Source: CAVUOA01 sp963742955
GTDB lineage: Bacteria > Bacteroidota > Ignavibacteria > Tepidaquicellales > OLB5
Length of the DNA stretch: 64,000 bases
NCBI GenBank assembly: GCA_963742955.1
Contig: CAVUOA010000012.1
Location: 62,001-126,000, forward strand
Direction: 5' to 3'
Of this stretch, positions 7,200 to 14,518 are shown piece after piece. Below the pieces are notes generated by a model. The model was given only the letters and a program-made list of their open reading frames with translations, had not been told where the DNA came from and searched no databases. The position numbers and the translations under genes were made by a program. Within the stretch, counting starts at the first letter, position 1, and each line of letters starts with the position of its first letter.

Positions 7200-8819
7200 C
7201 TATTTTATTAGAACCATTTTTCTGGTCTCAACATATTCATCGGCAATCATTTTGTAAAAATAAAGTCCCGATGCATAATTAGATGCATTCCAGGTAATTG
7301 TATAAGTACCCGGCGTCATATCCTGCGCAAGAAGCACTGCAACCTCTCTGCCAATTACGTCGTATACTTTAACACTGACGAAAACCCCTTTCCCCCCGAA
7401 GCGGGCGGGGGGATTGTTATGTATTGGAGGTACATCTATTTTTAGTGTCGTCAACGGATTAAAGGGGTTTGGATAATTTTGGTGCAGTTTGAAAGACGTC
7501 GGTATAGAGGAGGAAAACTCTTTTGTTAAACCTGTAACTCTTGTCAGGTAAAAGTTTATTGTATCCAGAACCGATTGCCCGACCTGAAGCGTTTTATAAT
7601 CACTGTAATAACCGATTCTGTCTGTTACAAGCTCGCATGTTCCCGGAGGAAGCGAATCTACAATATAATATCCGTTAGCTATTGTAATACCTGCCCGGAC
7701 AAATATACCGCCGTATTTTGCATAAACGATTGCGTCTTTTAATGCATCATTCGGGCTTAGCAAAGCTCTGTAAACTCCGCCGCTGATGAAGTTTGATGCA
7801 GGGCTGTCTGTTTGAACTCTCCTGTGAACTTTTATATTTACATTTGTAAGATTACCGCTTGGATAAACCGTTTGAGCCTGCTGCCAGTATATTGTTGTAT
7901 CATGATAAGTAGGCACGAAATCCGCTTCTTCATCATTTCCGTACGCCATAATATCAAGACTGTCTTGTGTACAACGGGACAGGGAATAGTAGCCGTTATT
8001 TATTTGTGATGAATCAACCGTTATAACCTTGTCATTAATGTAATCATATTTTAAAGCTTTTACATAACCCGAAAGAACCGGCTGGTTGTTATCTGAGTAA
8101 GTAATATATCCGGAAACGTTGTGATAAGTGGTGGTATCTCCGTATAGAATTCCGTTAATAACACAGCCTCTCAATGTATATCTTGTTGTATACGGGTCGC
8201 CTTCTTCCATACCGTAAAGTCCTAATCCTTTTGCATAAGCCCTTGTTTCAGCCGTTAAAACATATAATGGCTCGAAAACTTTGGTAGGATATTGATTTGA
8301 GAAAAAAGTTAAGATACCGGAAAAAGAACATTTTCTGAACACACTCCCGCAAAATGAAGTAGTATCATTTATTTTCGATGCAAGGCTGTCAACAAGAGTT
8401 TCATTAGGATGATAAGAACAACCTCCAAGAGGGCTGTATGAATATATGTTCCCGGTTATTGAATCTACTCTGAAAAACCGGGTTTCCAGAACAGGAAGTG
8501 TCAATTTATAATATCTGACTGAGTTAACAACTGTGTCAGTTGATATTCTTATTCTTGTAGTGCCTCCGTTTGTCGGATATCCGTTATATATCCAATCGTA
8601 AACCCAAACATTCCCGACAGCGAGAGGGAAGTAGTCGGTAAAACTCGTGTCAGGCCCCTGTATGTAAGGTGCCCACACCTTATATACTGACTTGTTTGTA
8701 CTTACAATTAATGTGTCACCGGTTCCTGCGTCTTTTGAAATTCCTATAACACGATTGGCTGGTGAAAATGAATTGTTATATAAATCGAAGCTTAAACCTC
8801 CGTTAACCGATCGGTACAA
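7200..8819 (-). CDS. T9SS cargo, C-terminal 539 residues of a broken gene
   Basis: The open frame begins inside a propeller-like region (MYRSVNGGLSFD). It continues through the shared domain (FPLAVGNVWVY to CVINGILYGDT), then a carboxypeptidase-regulatory-like segment (VSGYITYSDNNQPV, SGGVYRALLSPNDALKDAIV), and ends in a T9SS sorting domain (LHQNYPNPFNP to KKMVLIK). The Met at 8819 is unlikely to be the true start: the same frame continues upstream with protein-like sequence (INPDNHNIVYLGSDSGL) until an in-frame TAA at 8898-8900. The homologous N-terminal part lies in pieces up to the signal peptide at 9778. A GC-rich palindrome lengthens its sorting domain by about 11 residues. Confidence 0.75.
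   Translation of the reverse strand: MYRSVNGGLSFDLYNNSFSPANRVIGISKDAGTGDTLIVSTNKSVYKVWAPYIQGPDTSFTDYFPLAVGNVWVYDWIYNGYPTNGGTTRIRISTDTVVNSVRYYKLTLPVLETRFFRVDSITGNIYSYSPLGGCSYHPNETLVDSLASKINDTTSFCGSVFRKCSFSGILTFFSNQYPTKVFEPLYVLTAETRAYAKGLGLYGMEEGDPYTTRYTLRGCVINGILYGDTTTYHNVSGYITYSDNNQPVLSGYVKALKYDYINDKVITVDSSQINNGYYSLSRCTQDSLDIMAYGNDEEADFVPTYHDTTIYWQQAQTVYPSGNLTNVNIKVHRRVQTDSPASNFISGGVYRALLSPNDALKDAIVYAKYGGIFVRAGITIANGYYIVDSLPPGTCELVTDRIGYYSDYKTLQVGQSVLDTINFYLTRVTGLTKEFSSSIPTSFKLHQNYPNPFNPLTTLKIDVPPIHNNPPARFGGKGVFVSVKVYDVIGREVAVLLAQDMTPGTYTITWNASNYASGLYFYKMIADEYVETRKMVLIK
7392..7412. repeat. CCCCCCG...CGGGGGG palindrome in a sorting domain (copy 7)
   Basis: Seven-base arms around a 7-nt loop. 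It is translated as part of HNNPPARFGGKGVF, the longest loop extension among the sorting domains here. Confidence 0.75.
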
Positions 8820-9301
8820 ACCCGAATCCGAGCCTAGGTAAACTATATTGTGGTTATCAGGGTTTATTTCAATAGAGAAGAAATACCCTAACTTTAATTA
8901 GGTCCAGTTATCGCCATTGTTAATTGATTTATAAACCCTGCAATTGGGATTTGTAGTAAGTCCGTAAATCGAACCGTCAGAATTATCAAATGCCATATTA
9001 TTAAAATCGTTCAGTCCAACATTATAGAAATCATATCCGCCTGTAGAGCTTTTGTACATAGTGCCCGGAGTGATAAAGATATCGTTTCTTCTGTTGGGGT
9101 TGATTTTTAATAAACCGCCCTGGGTATTGTGACCTATTGTATCGGTTATAAACCAGTTTGATCCGCTGTCAGTAGATTTCCAAACATATCGGGTATTCCA
9201 GTCTGCAACTCCTGCGGATATCCAAAATATATGATTGAATCATTAACAGGGTCAATATCAAAACCGGAGCATAATTTCCAATCCAGATATTTCCGAAATC
9301 A
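8820..9301 (-). pseudogene. Broken middle section of the 7200-9778 cargo gene
   Basis: This stretch has no long open frame but translates piecewise into propeller-like sequence. Working down from 9301, one frame reads HPDFGNIWIGNYAP, another GFDIDPVNDSIIYFG, and a third ISAGVADWNTRYVWKSTDSG, continuing to YKSINNGDNWT just before the in-frame TAA at 8898-8900. At least three single-base shifts (near 9301, 9260 and 9220) and one nonsense codon are therefore needed to explain it. Together with 9299-9778 and 7200-8819 it would form one T9SS protein of roughly 850 residues. Confidence 0.7.
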
Positions 9302-9778
9302 GGGTGAGGTAATTGTGTTTTGCCCGTTATTGTAAGTTATTCTTGTATCCTGAGCTGGTTCTAAAGGGAATATATAACCGCATGGAGCTACATCTCTGAT
9401 TTCAAGCATTAAATTAGTGTCGGCGGGAGAAAAAACAAAATCAATTACCTGGTAATAAACATAACTGTTCACCTGCGGCCATGGGCAGAATTCAGGGAAC
9501 GAATGCAGGAAAGAATTGTGTGACATGATATACCATGAATTAGTATTCTTATTATACCTGCTCCAGCTGCTGTATCTGTCCTGCGGTATTTGGGATGAAC
9601 TCCCCGGTCTGCCGTAAAGTATGTAAACGTCTTTTTTAGTTTGGTTATTATGTTTAAAATCTTTAAAAGCCAATATCCCGCATGAATCCGAATCAAGAAT
9701 TTTTGTCCAGCCGTATTGCTGGCTGTATGAACATTGTGAAACAAGAAATAATACCAGAGTTATTATAATCTTTTTCAT
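9299..9778 (-). CDS. N-terminal fragment of a broken T9SS cargo gene
   Basis: This 159-residue frame has a clear signal peptide (MKKIIITLVLFLVSQCSYSQ) and a propeller-like start (YGWTKILDSD). It stops at ITSP because of a frameshift; the next frame continues HPDFGNIWIG. Its start lies 5 bp downstream of the TrmB-type regulator gene, which makes it the first cargo of the operon. It could be an exported truncated protein if the frameshift is real, but the continuous homology down to 7200 favours a single longer gene. Confidence 0.6.
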   Translation of the reverse strand: MKKIIITLVLFLVSQCSYSQQYGWTKILDSDSCGILAFKDFKHNNQTKKDVYILYGRPGSSSQIPQDRYSSWSRYNKNTNSWYIMSHNSFLHSFPEFCPWPQVNSYVYYQVIDFVFSPADTNLMLEIRDVAPCGYIFPLEPAQDTRITYNNGQNTITSP

Positions 9779-9783
9779 TTTGT

Positions 9784-10644
9784 TTATTCCTTCTTATATT
9801 CTTCTACAGTTAATCCGTTTTCCCAGTAATAGTTAAAGAGGTCTATCATGTGCCCGGCTAAGTCGGGATTTGTTATAATAATATCCGCCTGCTTGTTTTT
9901 CGGTACTCGTTTATCGCTTAAGTTTATAAATACTTTTTCCCTGTCAAAAACAGTAATATTCGGAATTTTAACTTCAGAAATCCTGACCTGCTCACCGTAT
10001 TTTTCAAACGCTTCAAGCACTCTGATTAAATCATCATGCCCTGCGGGAGATGTCTTACCGTCTTTGAGAATTTTGAAATTAAGGCTTGCCATATAAATAG
10101 ATTTCACCACAGCGCCTTTCTTAATCATTTCGCTTGCTGTTTTATCCAGTTCATCCGTAACCCATGGCAGAACACCGTTGAGGTGATACATTCCAAGCAC
10201 CTCTTGCGTGGAGTCTTTTAGCAGCTCGGTATATTTTGCTACCCTGTGCTTGTTGAATCCGCGTATAAGCTCAACATTAATTTCTCTTGCTGATTCTTCG
10301 GGAGGGGTGGATTTGTAAAATGACTGGAGATTTCCGAATGTATCTTTCAGCAGTGAGATGTTTGAGTTGTAGCTGTCATGATAAGATTTTTCTAACTTAT
10401 CAAGAATTATCTGCGGGTCGATTATCCTGTAGTTGAGAATTGTGTTAGTCTCAATCTCGTTGCAGTAACCTTTTTCAACGAAAGATTTCAGGATATCGTA
10501 AATGGAGTTGCGTATGATTTTTGCTTCCTTTGCAATTGCAGAAGCACTCATCGGCTCCCCCTTTAACAAAACAAGGAATACTTTTGCCTCGTATTCCTTG
10601 AACCCCAAAGATTTGAGTTTCTCTATTAAATCTATTTTATTCAT
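9784..10644 (-). CDS. TrmB-family transcriptional regulator
   Basis: This 286-residue cytoplasmic protein opens with the TrmB winged-helix domain (LKSLGFKEYEAKVFLVLL, then SASAIAKEA, RNSIYDILKSFVEKGY, roughly residues 10-75). A short coiled linker (about 80-105) precedes a phospholipase-D-like effector domain (RGFNKHR, EVLGMYH, VVKSIYM, VFDREKVFINL, IITNPDLA). TrmB regulators usually sense sugars, most often in archaea. The ligand here is unknown. The gene heads the T9SS cargo operon with a 5-bp gap, so it may control surface-protein expression. A near-perfect dyad sits just upstream of its start, consistent with autoregulation. Confidence 0.8.
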   Translation of the reverse strand: MNKIDLIEKLKSLGFKEYEAKVFLVLLKGEPMSASAIAKEAKIIRNSIYDILKSFVEKGYCNEIETNTILNYRIIDPQIILDKLEKSYHDSYNSNISLLKDTFGNLQSFYKSTPPEESAREINVELIRGFNKHRVAKYTELLKDSTQEVLGMYHLNGVLPWVTDELDKTASEMIKKGAVVKSIYMASLNFKILKDGKTSPAGHDDLIRVLEAFEKYGEQVRISEVKIPNITVFDREKVFINLSDKRVPKNKQADIIITNPDLAGHMIDLFNYYWENGLTVEEYKKE

Positions 10645-10645
10645 A

Positions 10646-10670
10646 TTGCTGTAGTTCTTAACTACTGCAA
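10646..10670. promoter_or_regulatory. Dyad operator candidate upstream of the TrmB gene
   Basis: A 25-bp dyad, TTGC-T-GTAGTT-CTT-AACTAC-T-GCAA, with only the T/T pair breaking symmetry, begins 2 bp upstream of the regulator's ATG. TrmB-family sites are short palindromes of similar shape. Its position, where a ribosome would load, fits autorepression of the cargo operon. This is an inference from symmetry and location. Confidence 0.5.
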
Positions 10671-10866
10671 TATACTACATTAGATTTCATTTGTCAAGTA
10701 TACCCAATAATATCTTGTTTTTTATTGATTTGGGAAAATATAACTAGCTCTATTTAAATCCGTTCCTTAGTAGTTTTCGCAAGGTTTCATATTCATTCTT
10801 TTTTTGATATATTCCGCTTCTATAATAGATTAAAATAGTTTAATTTAAGCAGAACCAGTAATTTTC

Positions 10867-12270
10867 ATGGATAATAATACAATAAGTGAATTAAAAAAAG
10901 TTGTAGCGCTCTCAGTATTACCCGAAGAACATTTGCAGTGGATAGCTGAGCGTACTTTTTATGAAGATTATGAAGACGGAGAGCTTTCTGTAAAAAAGGG
11001 TGACCCGATGGATGTTATGTGGTTTATTCCCGAAGGAAGGTTTGATTTTTATATGGATGTAAACGGGCAGCAGGTGTATTATTTTAATTTTCAGAATGAT
11101 TCTGCTACCGGCGGGGTAGGCGGCCTGCTTCCTTATTCAAGAATGAAAGTTTCTCCCGGGTACGCATATGCTGTCGGGAAAACCAGGAGGTACTCTCTTC
11201 ATAAAAAGTATTTTCAGGAACTGGAACAACTCAATCCGGAATTTATTCAGCGCCTTATCGGCTATATGACAGAAAGAGCGAGATCATTTGCAACAACACA
11301 GCTCCAGCACGAAAAAGTAAGCGCATTGGGAAAGCTTGCGGCCGGAATTGCGCATGAAATGAATAACCCTGCATCGGCTATAAACAGAATATCCGCTGAA
11401 CTTTCAAAAAGACTCAAAGAAAACTACAGGCTTACCGAAAAACTGCTTGAGCATAAAATCAGTTCCGACCGTATTCAGCAAATACGGCTTTTGGTAGAAG
11501 AAAAAGAAAGTGCCGGGAAAAAGAAGTTAAGTCCTCTTCAGTTAATGGAGAAAGAGGATGAAATATACAGCTGGCTTGAACGCAGAGGACTTCCGGCAAA
11601 ATACATAGCCGGTGAAACATTCGCTGAAACCGGAATTACCGGCGAAGATTTGGACAGCATTAAAAACGGAGTTGCTGTTGAAGCATTTGCTGACGTGCTG
11701 CAATGGGTTGATAATTTATTAATTTCTCAGAAAATATTAAAAGACCTTGAAGAAGCCTCAATGCGTATTTCGAATCTGGTCGGCGCTATAAAAAGCCATG
11801 TACATATGGACCAGACAAATGAACTGCAGCTTACTAATCTTCACAATGATATTGAAAATACTCTTACGCTTATGGGATACAAACTGAGAGATAAAAATAT
11901 TACTGTTAAGAAAAGGTTCAGCGATAATCTTCCCGAGGTCCCTGCATATATTGGAGAACTGAACCAGGTATGGACTAATATTATCGATAATGCTATTGAT
12001 GCACTTTCGAAAAACGGCGAAATTACAATAGAAACATCGGCAGACAGCAAAAATGCAATAGTAAAAATAATAGATAACGGAGCGGGGATACCGCATGAAA
12101 TTATTAACCGGATATTTGACCCGTTCTTTACAACAAAAAAAGTTGGGGAAGGTACAGGAATAGGATTAGACCTTGTAAAGAGAATAATAAGCCACCATAA
12201 CGGAGAGATTAAAGTAAATTCAAAACCGGGCAGAACTGAGTTCGTAATCAGCATTCCAATAAGTAATTAA
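10867..12270 (+). CDS. Sensor histidine kinase with cNMP-binding-like N-terminus
   Basis: This 467-residue soluble kinase begins with a cyclic-nucleotide-binding-like beta-barrel (about residues 10-125; EDGELSVKKGDPMDVMWFIPEG). A dimerisation/phosphoacceptor region follows, with the H box AGIAHEMNNPASAI (His163). The C-terminal HATPase domain has the N box NIIDNAIDAL, G1 DNGAGIP, F box DPFFTTK and G2 GTGIGL. No transmembrane segment is visible. It lies 12 bp upstream of the receiver/oxidoreductase fusion and is probably its partner kinase. Together they look like a cytoplasmic redox- or nucleotide-sensing pair. Confidence 0.85.
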   Translation: MDNNTISELKKVVALSVLPEEHLQWIAERTFYEDYEDGELSVKKGDPMDVMWFIPEGRFDFYMDVNGQQVYYFNFQNDSATGGVGGLLPYSRMKVSPGYAYAVGKTRRYSLHKKYFQELEQLNPEFIQRLIGYMTERARSFATTQLQHEKVSALGKLAAGIAHEMNNPASAINRISAELSKRLKENYRLTEKLLEHKISSDRIQQIRLLVEEKESAGKKKLSPLQLMEKEDEIYSWLERRGLPAKYIAGETFAETGITGEDLDSIKNGVAVEAFADVLQWVDNLLISQKILKDLEEASMRISNLVGAIKSHVHMDQTNELQLTNLHNDIENTLTLMGYKLRDKNITVKKRFSDNLPEVPAYIGELNQVWTNIIDNAIDALSKNGEITIETSADSKNAIVKIIDNGAGIPHEIINRIFDPFFTTKKVGEGTGIGLDLVKRIISHHNGEIKVNSKPGRTEFVISIPISN

Positions 12271-12282
12271 AATAAAAAACAA

Positions 12283-13941
12283 ATGAAGCTTCCGTTTATA
12301 ATTATAGTAGATGACGATGAGCACGTTCTTCGGGCAATCCAGCGCGATGTTAGAAATAAATACCGGGAAGAATACAGAGTAAGCGCAACCGATTCTGCAA
12401 ATGAAGCACTTGAGCTTGTAAAAGAATTAAAAAACAAAAACGAGACTGTTGCATTATTCATCTCAGACCAGCGTATGCCTGAAATGGAAGGCGTTGTTTT
12501 TCTGGAAAAAGTAAAAGAGTTTTATCCCGATGCAAAATTAATGCTTCTGACAGCTTACTCGGATATTGAAGTTGCAATAAAAGCTATTAACGATATTAAG
12601 CTTGATTATTATCTGCTCAAACCATGGAACCCACCGGAAGAAAAGCTGTACCCGGTATTAGATGAGATGCTGTATGACTGGGCTGAAAATGTTCACCTTC
12701 CTTATGACGGTATCAGACTTCTCGGCACGAAATGGTCACCTCAAAGCTATACCGTAAAAGAGTTTCTTTCAAGAAATCTTATTCCTTACCAATGGGTTGA
12801 TATAGATTCTGATGAATCAATGAAGGAGATGGCTCTTTCTATAACAGGTGACATCAAAAAGCTTCCTATTGTTTTGTTTCCCGATGGTTCTAATTTAGTT
12901 GCACCTGCAAACAGTAAAATTGCAGAAAAAGTCGGATTACAGACACGAGCCAAGCTTCCGTTCTATGATTTAATTATAGTCGGCGCGGGACCTGCCGGAC
13001 TGGCAGCTGCAGTATACGGGGCCTCTGAGGGACTTAAAACTTTAATTGTTGAACAAAATGCTCCGGGAGGCCAGGCGGGGACGAGCTCGCAAATAGAAAA
13101 TTATCTGGGATTTCCCTCAGGAATTAGCGGAGCGGAGTTAGCCCGAAGGGCATCTGCACAGGTAAGGAGATTCGGAGCGGAGATGCTGAATGAAGAAATT
13201 GTTTCCTTGAGAGTTGAACAGCCGTATAAAATTCTTAAGCTATGCAACGGAGTAGAAGTTTCTTCCTATGCTGTTGTTCTTGCATCAGGAGTTTCAGTAA
13301 GAATGCTTGAAGCTGAAGGAATAAGCTCTTTTACAGGGGCTGGTGTTTATTATGGAGCAGCTATGACAGAAGCGGCAACTTATAAAGGTCAGGATGTTTG
13401 TGTTCTTGGCGGAGCTAATTCAGCGGGGCAAGGTGCTTTGTTTTTTGCAAGGTACGCAAATTCGGTTACAATGATTGTCAGGGCATCATCACTCGATAAA
13501 GCTATGTCAAATTATCTTGTCGAAAGAATTAAAGCAGCGCCTAATATTAAAGTTCTGCTTGAAACAGCTGTGAGCTCCGTTTCAGGAAACGGGAAATTAG
13601 AAAAGATTACTTTACATAACATTCCCGACGGTAAAGTTTATGACATGGATACTTCTGCATTATTTATTTTTATCGGTGCTGCGCCAAGAACAGAAATGCT
13701 GAAAGGAATAATTGAAATTGATGATAAAGGGTATGTTCTAACCGGACCGGATTTACCAAGAATAAATAATAAGATTAAAGGATGGGAGCTTGACCGCGAC
13801 CCTTACATTCTTGAAACTAACGTTCCGGGTGTATTTGCGGCAGGGGATGTGCGTTCGGGCTCCGGTAAACGTGTTGCTGCCGCAGTTGGTGAAGGTTCCG
13901 CTTCGGTAGGAATGGTTCATAAATACCTTGAGACGGTGTGA
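12283..13941 (+). CDS. Fused response regulator / thioredoxin-reductase-like flavoprotein
   Basis: The 552 residues comprise a receiver domain (1-125; acidic DDDE near the start, phosphoacceptor Asp62 in SDQRMPEMEG, LLTAY, KPW), a glutaredoxin-like segment (about 140-215) in which CPxC is replaced by TKWSPQS, and a thioredoxin-reductase-like module (230-552). The last has an FAD site GAGPAGLAAA, a nucleotide site GGANSAGQG and the FAD-closing motif VFAAGDVRSGS. Where TrxB has CATC, this protein has GAAM (about residues 358-361). It therefore cannot do classical dithiol chemistry and more likely acts as a pyridine-nucleotide/FAD-responsive output or NAD(P)H oxidase. Such fusions are a known family. 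Confidence 0.85.
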   Translation: MKLPFIIIVDDDEHVLRAIQRDVRNKYREEYRVSATDSANEALELVKELKNKNETVALFISDQRMPEMEGVVFLEKVKEFYPDAKLMLLTAYSDIEVAIKAINDIKLDYYLLKPWNPPEEKLYPVLDEMLYDWAENVHLPYDGIRLLGTKWSPQSYTVKEFLSRNLIPYQWVDIDSDESMKEMALSITGDIKKLPIVLFPDGSNLVAPANSKIAEKVGLQTRAKLPFYDLIIVGAGPAGLAAAVYGASEGLKTLIVEQNAPGGQAGTSSQIENYLGFPSGISGAELARRASAQVRRFGAEMLNEEIVSLRVEQPYKILKLCNGVEVSSYAVVLASGVSVRMLEAEGISSFTGAGVYYGAAMTEAATYKGQDVCVLGGANSAGQGALFFARYANSVTMIVRASSLDKAMSNYLVERIKAAPNIKVLLETAVSSVSGNGKLEKITLHNIPDGKVYDMDTSALFIFIGAAPRTEMLKGIIEIDDKGYVLTGPDLPRINNKIKGWELDRDPYILETNVPGVFAAGDVRSGSGKRVAAAVGEGSASVGMVHKYLETV

Positions 13942-14067
13942 GTTTGGTTTCGGTTAATTTACTAATAGGTAAATTATTTTCCTTGATACTGCTCATCGCT
14001 CACCTTTTCCATCCTGTCAACCGCTTTCCTGTTTAATTGTTCATGAATGGCGATGTGTGAGCTAAAA

Positions 14068-14092
14068 TTAAAAAACCGCTGAAAGCGGCTTT
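14068..14092 (-). terminator. Intrinsic terminator after tRNA-Asn
   Basis: On the minus strand a CCGCT-TTC-AGCGG hairpin is followed by six Ts, five bases past the 3' end of the tRNA. The stem is short (5 bp) but GC-rich. It may also stop plus-strand transcription from the kinase/flavoprotein operon. Confidence 0.6.
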
Positions 14093-14096
14093 CTTG

Positions 14097-14170
14097 CTCC
14101 GCAGGTAGGACTTGAACCTACGACCCTCTGATTAACAGTCAGATGCTCTAACCAACTGAGCTACTGCGGA
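14097..14170 (-). tRNA. tRNA-Asn (GUU anticodon)
   Basis: On the minus strand a complete 74-nt cloverleaf is visible: acceptor TCCGCAG/CTGCGGA, D arm GCTC...GAGC, anticodon stem TCTGA/TCAGA with loop CTGTTAA (anticodon GTT), T arm GTAGG-TTCAAGT-CCTAC and discriminator G. The 3' CCA is not encoded. It is followed on its 5' side by two damaged copies of its own 5' half. Confidence 0.95.
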
Positions 14171-14328
14171 ATGTATCTCTATTATTCCTCATTTGACTCT
14201 CTGATTAATCCCGAGTTCTCGGGACTCTAACCAACTGAGCTGCTGCGGAATGTATCTCTATTATTCCTCATTTGACTCTCTGATTAATCCCGAGTTCTCG
14301 GGACTCTAACCAACTGAGCTGCTGCGGA
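14171..14328 (-). repeat. Two perfect 79-bp tandem repeats of a broken tRNA-Asn 5' half
   Basis: Copies at 14171-14249 and 14250-14328 are identical. Each, on the minus strand, starts like tRNA-Asn (TCCGCAG-CAGCTCAGTTGGTTAGAG, one base different from the real gene) and then diverges. The 10 bases forming the 5' anticodon stem and loop are replaced by a 16-bp perfect hairpin, TCCCGAG-AA-CTCGGGA (14209-14224 and 14288-14303). TTAATCAGAG then resumes, followed by unrelated AT-rich sequence. The T arm and 3' acceptor strand are missing, so neither copy can make a functional tRNA. Confidence 0.9.
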
Positions 14329-14518
14329 ATATCAAATTTTAAGAGAATACAAATATAGTTATGCTGATAAATAAAATCAATTCAGCAATTTTTGCCTAAA
14401 ATTATGGTTTTTACCTCATAAACAATACTGCTATTCGCATTTAAAAAATCCTGCCATTTGATATTTCGAAAATTTTCCCCTAACTTTACCGATTATTCAA
14501 TTATTTATTCCTTAAAAT

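Noticed and set aside
14171..14328. Two additional tRNA genes
   Set aside because: The copies keep only the 5' acceptor strand and D arm. The anticodon stem is replaced by a hairpin and the T arm is missing.
14171..14328. CRISPR-like array
   Set aside because: Only two directly abutting copies without spacers, derived from tRNA sequence; no cas gene in the window.
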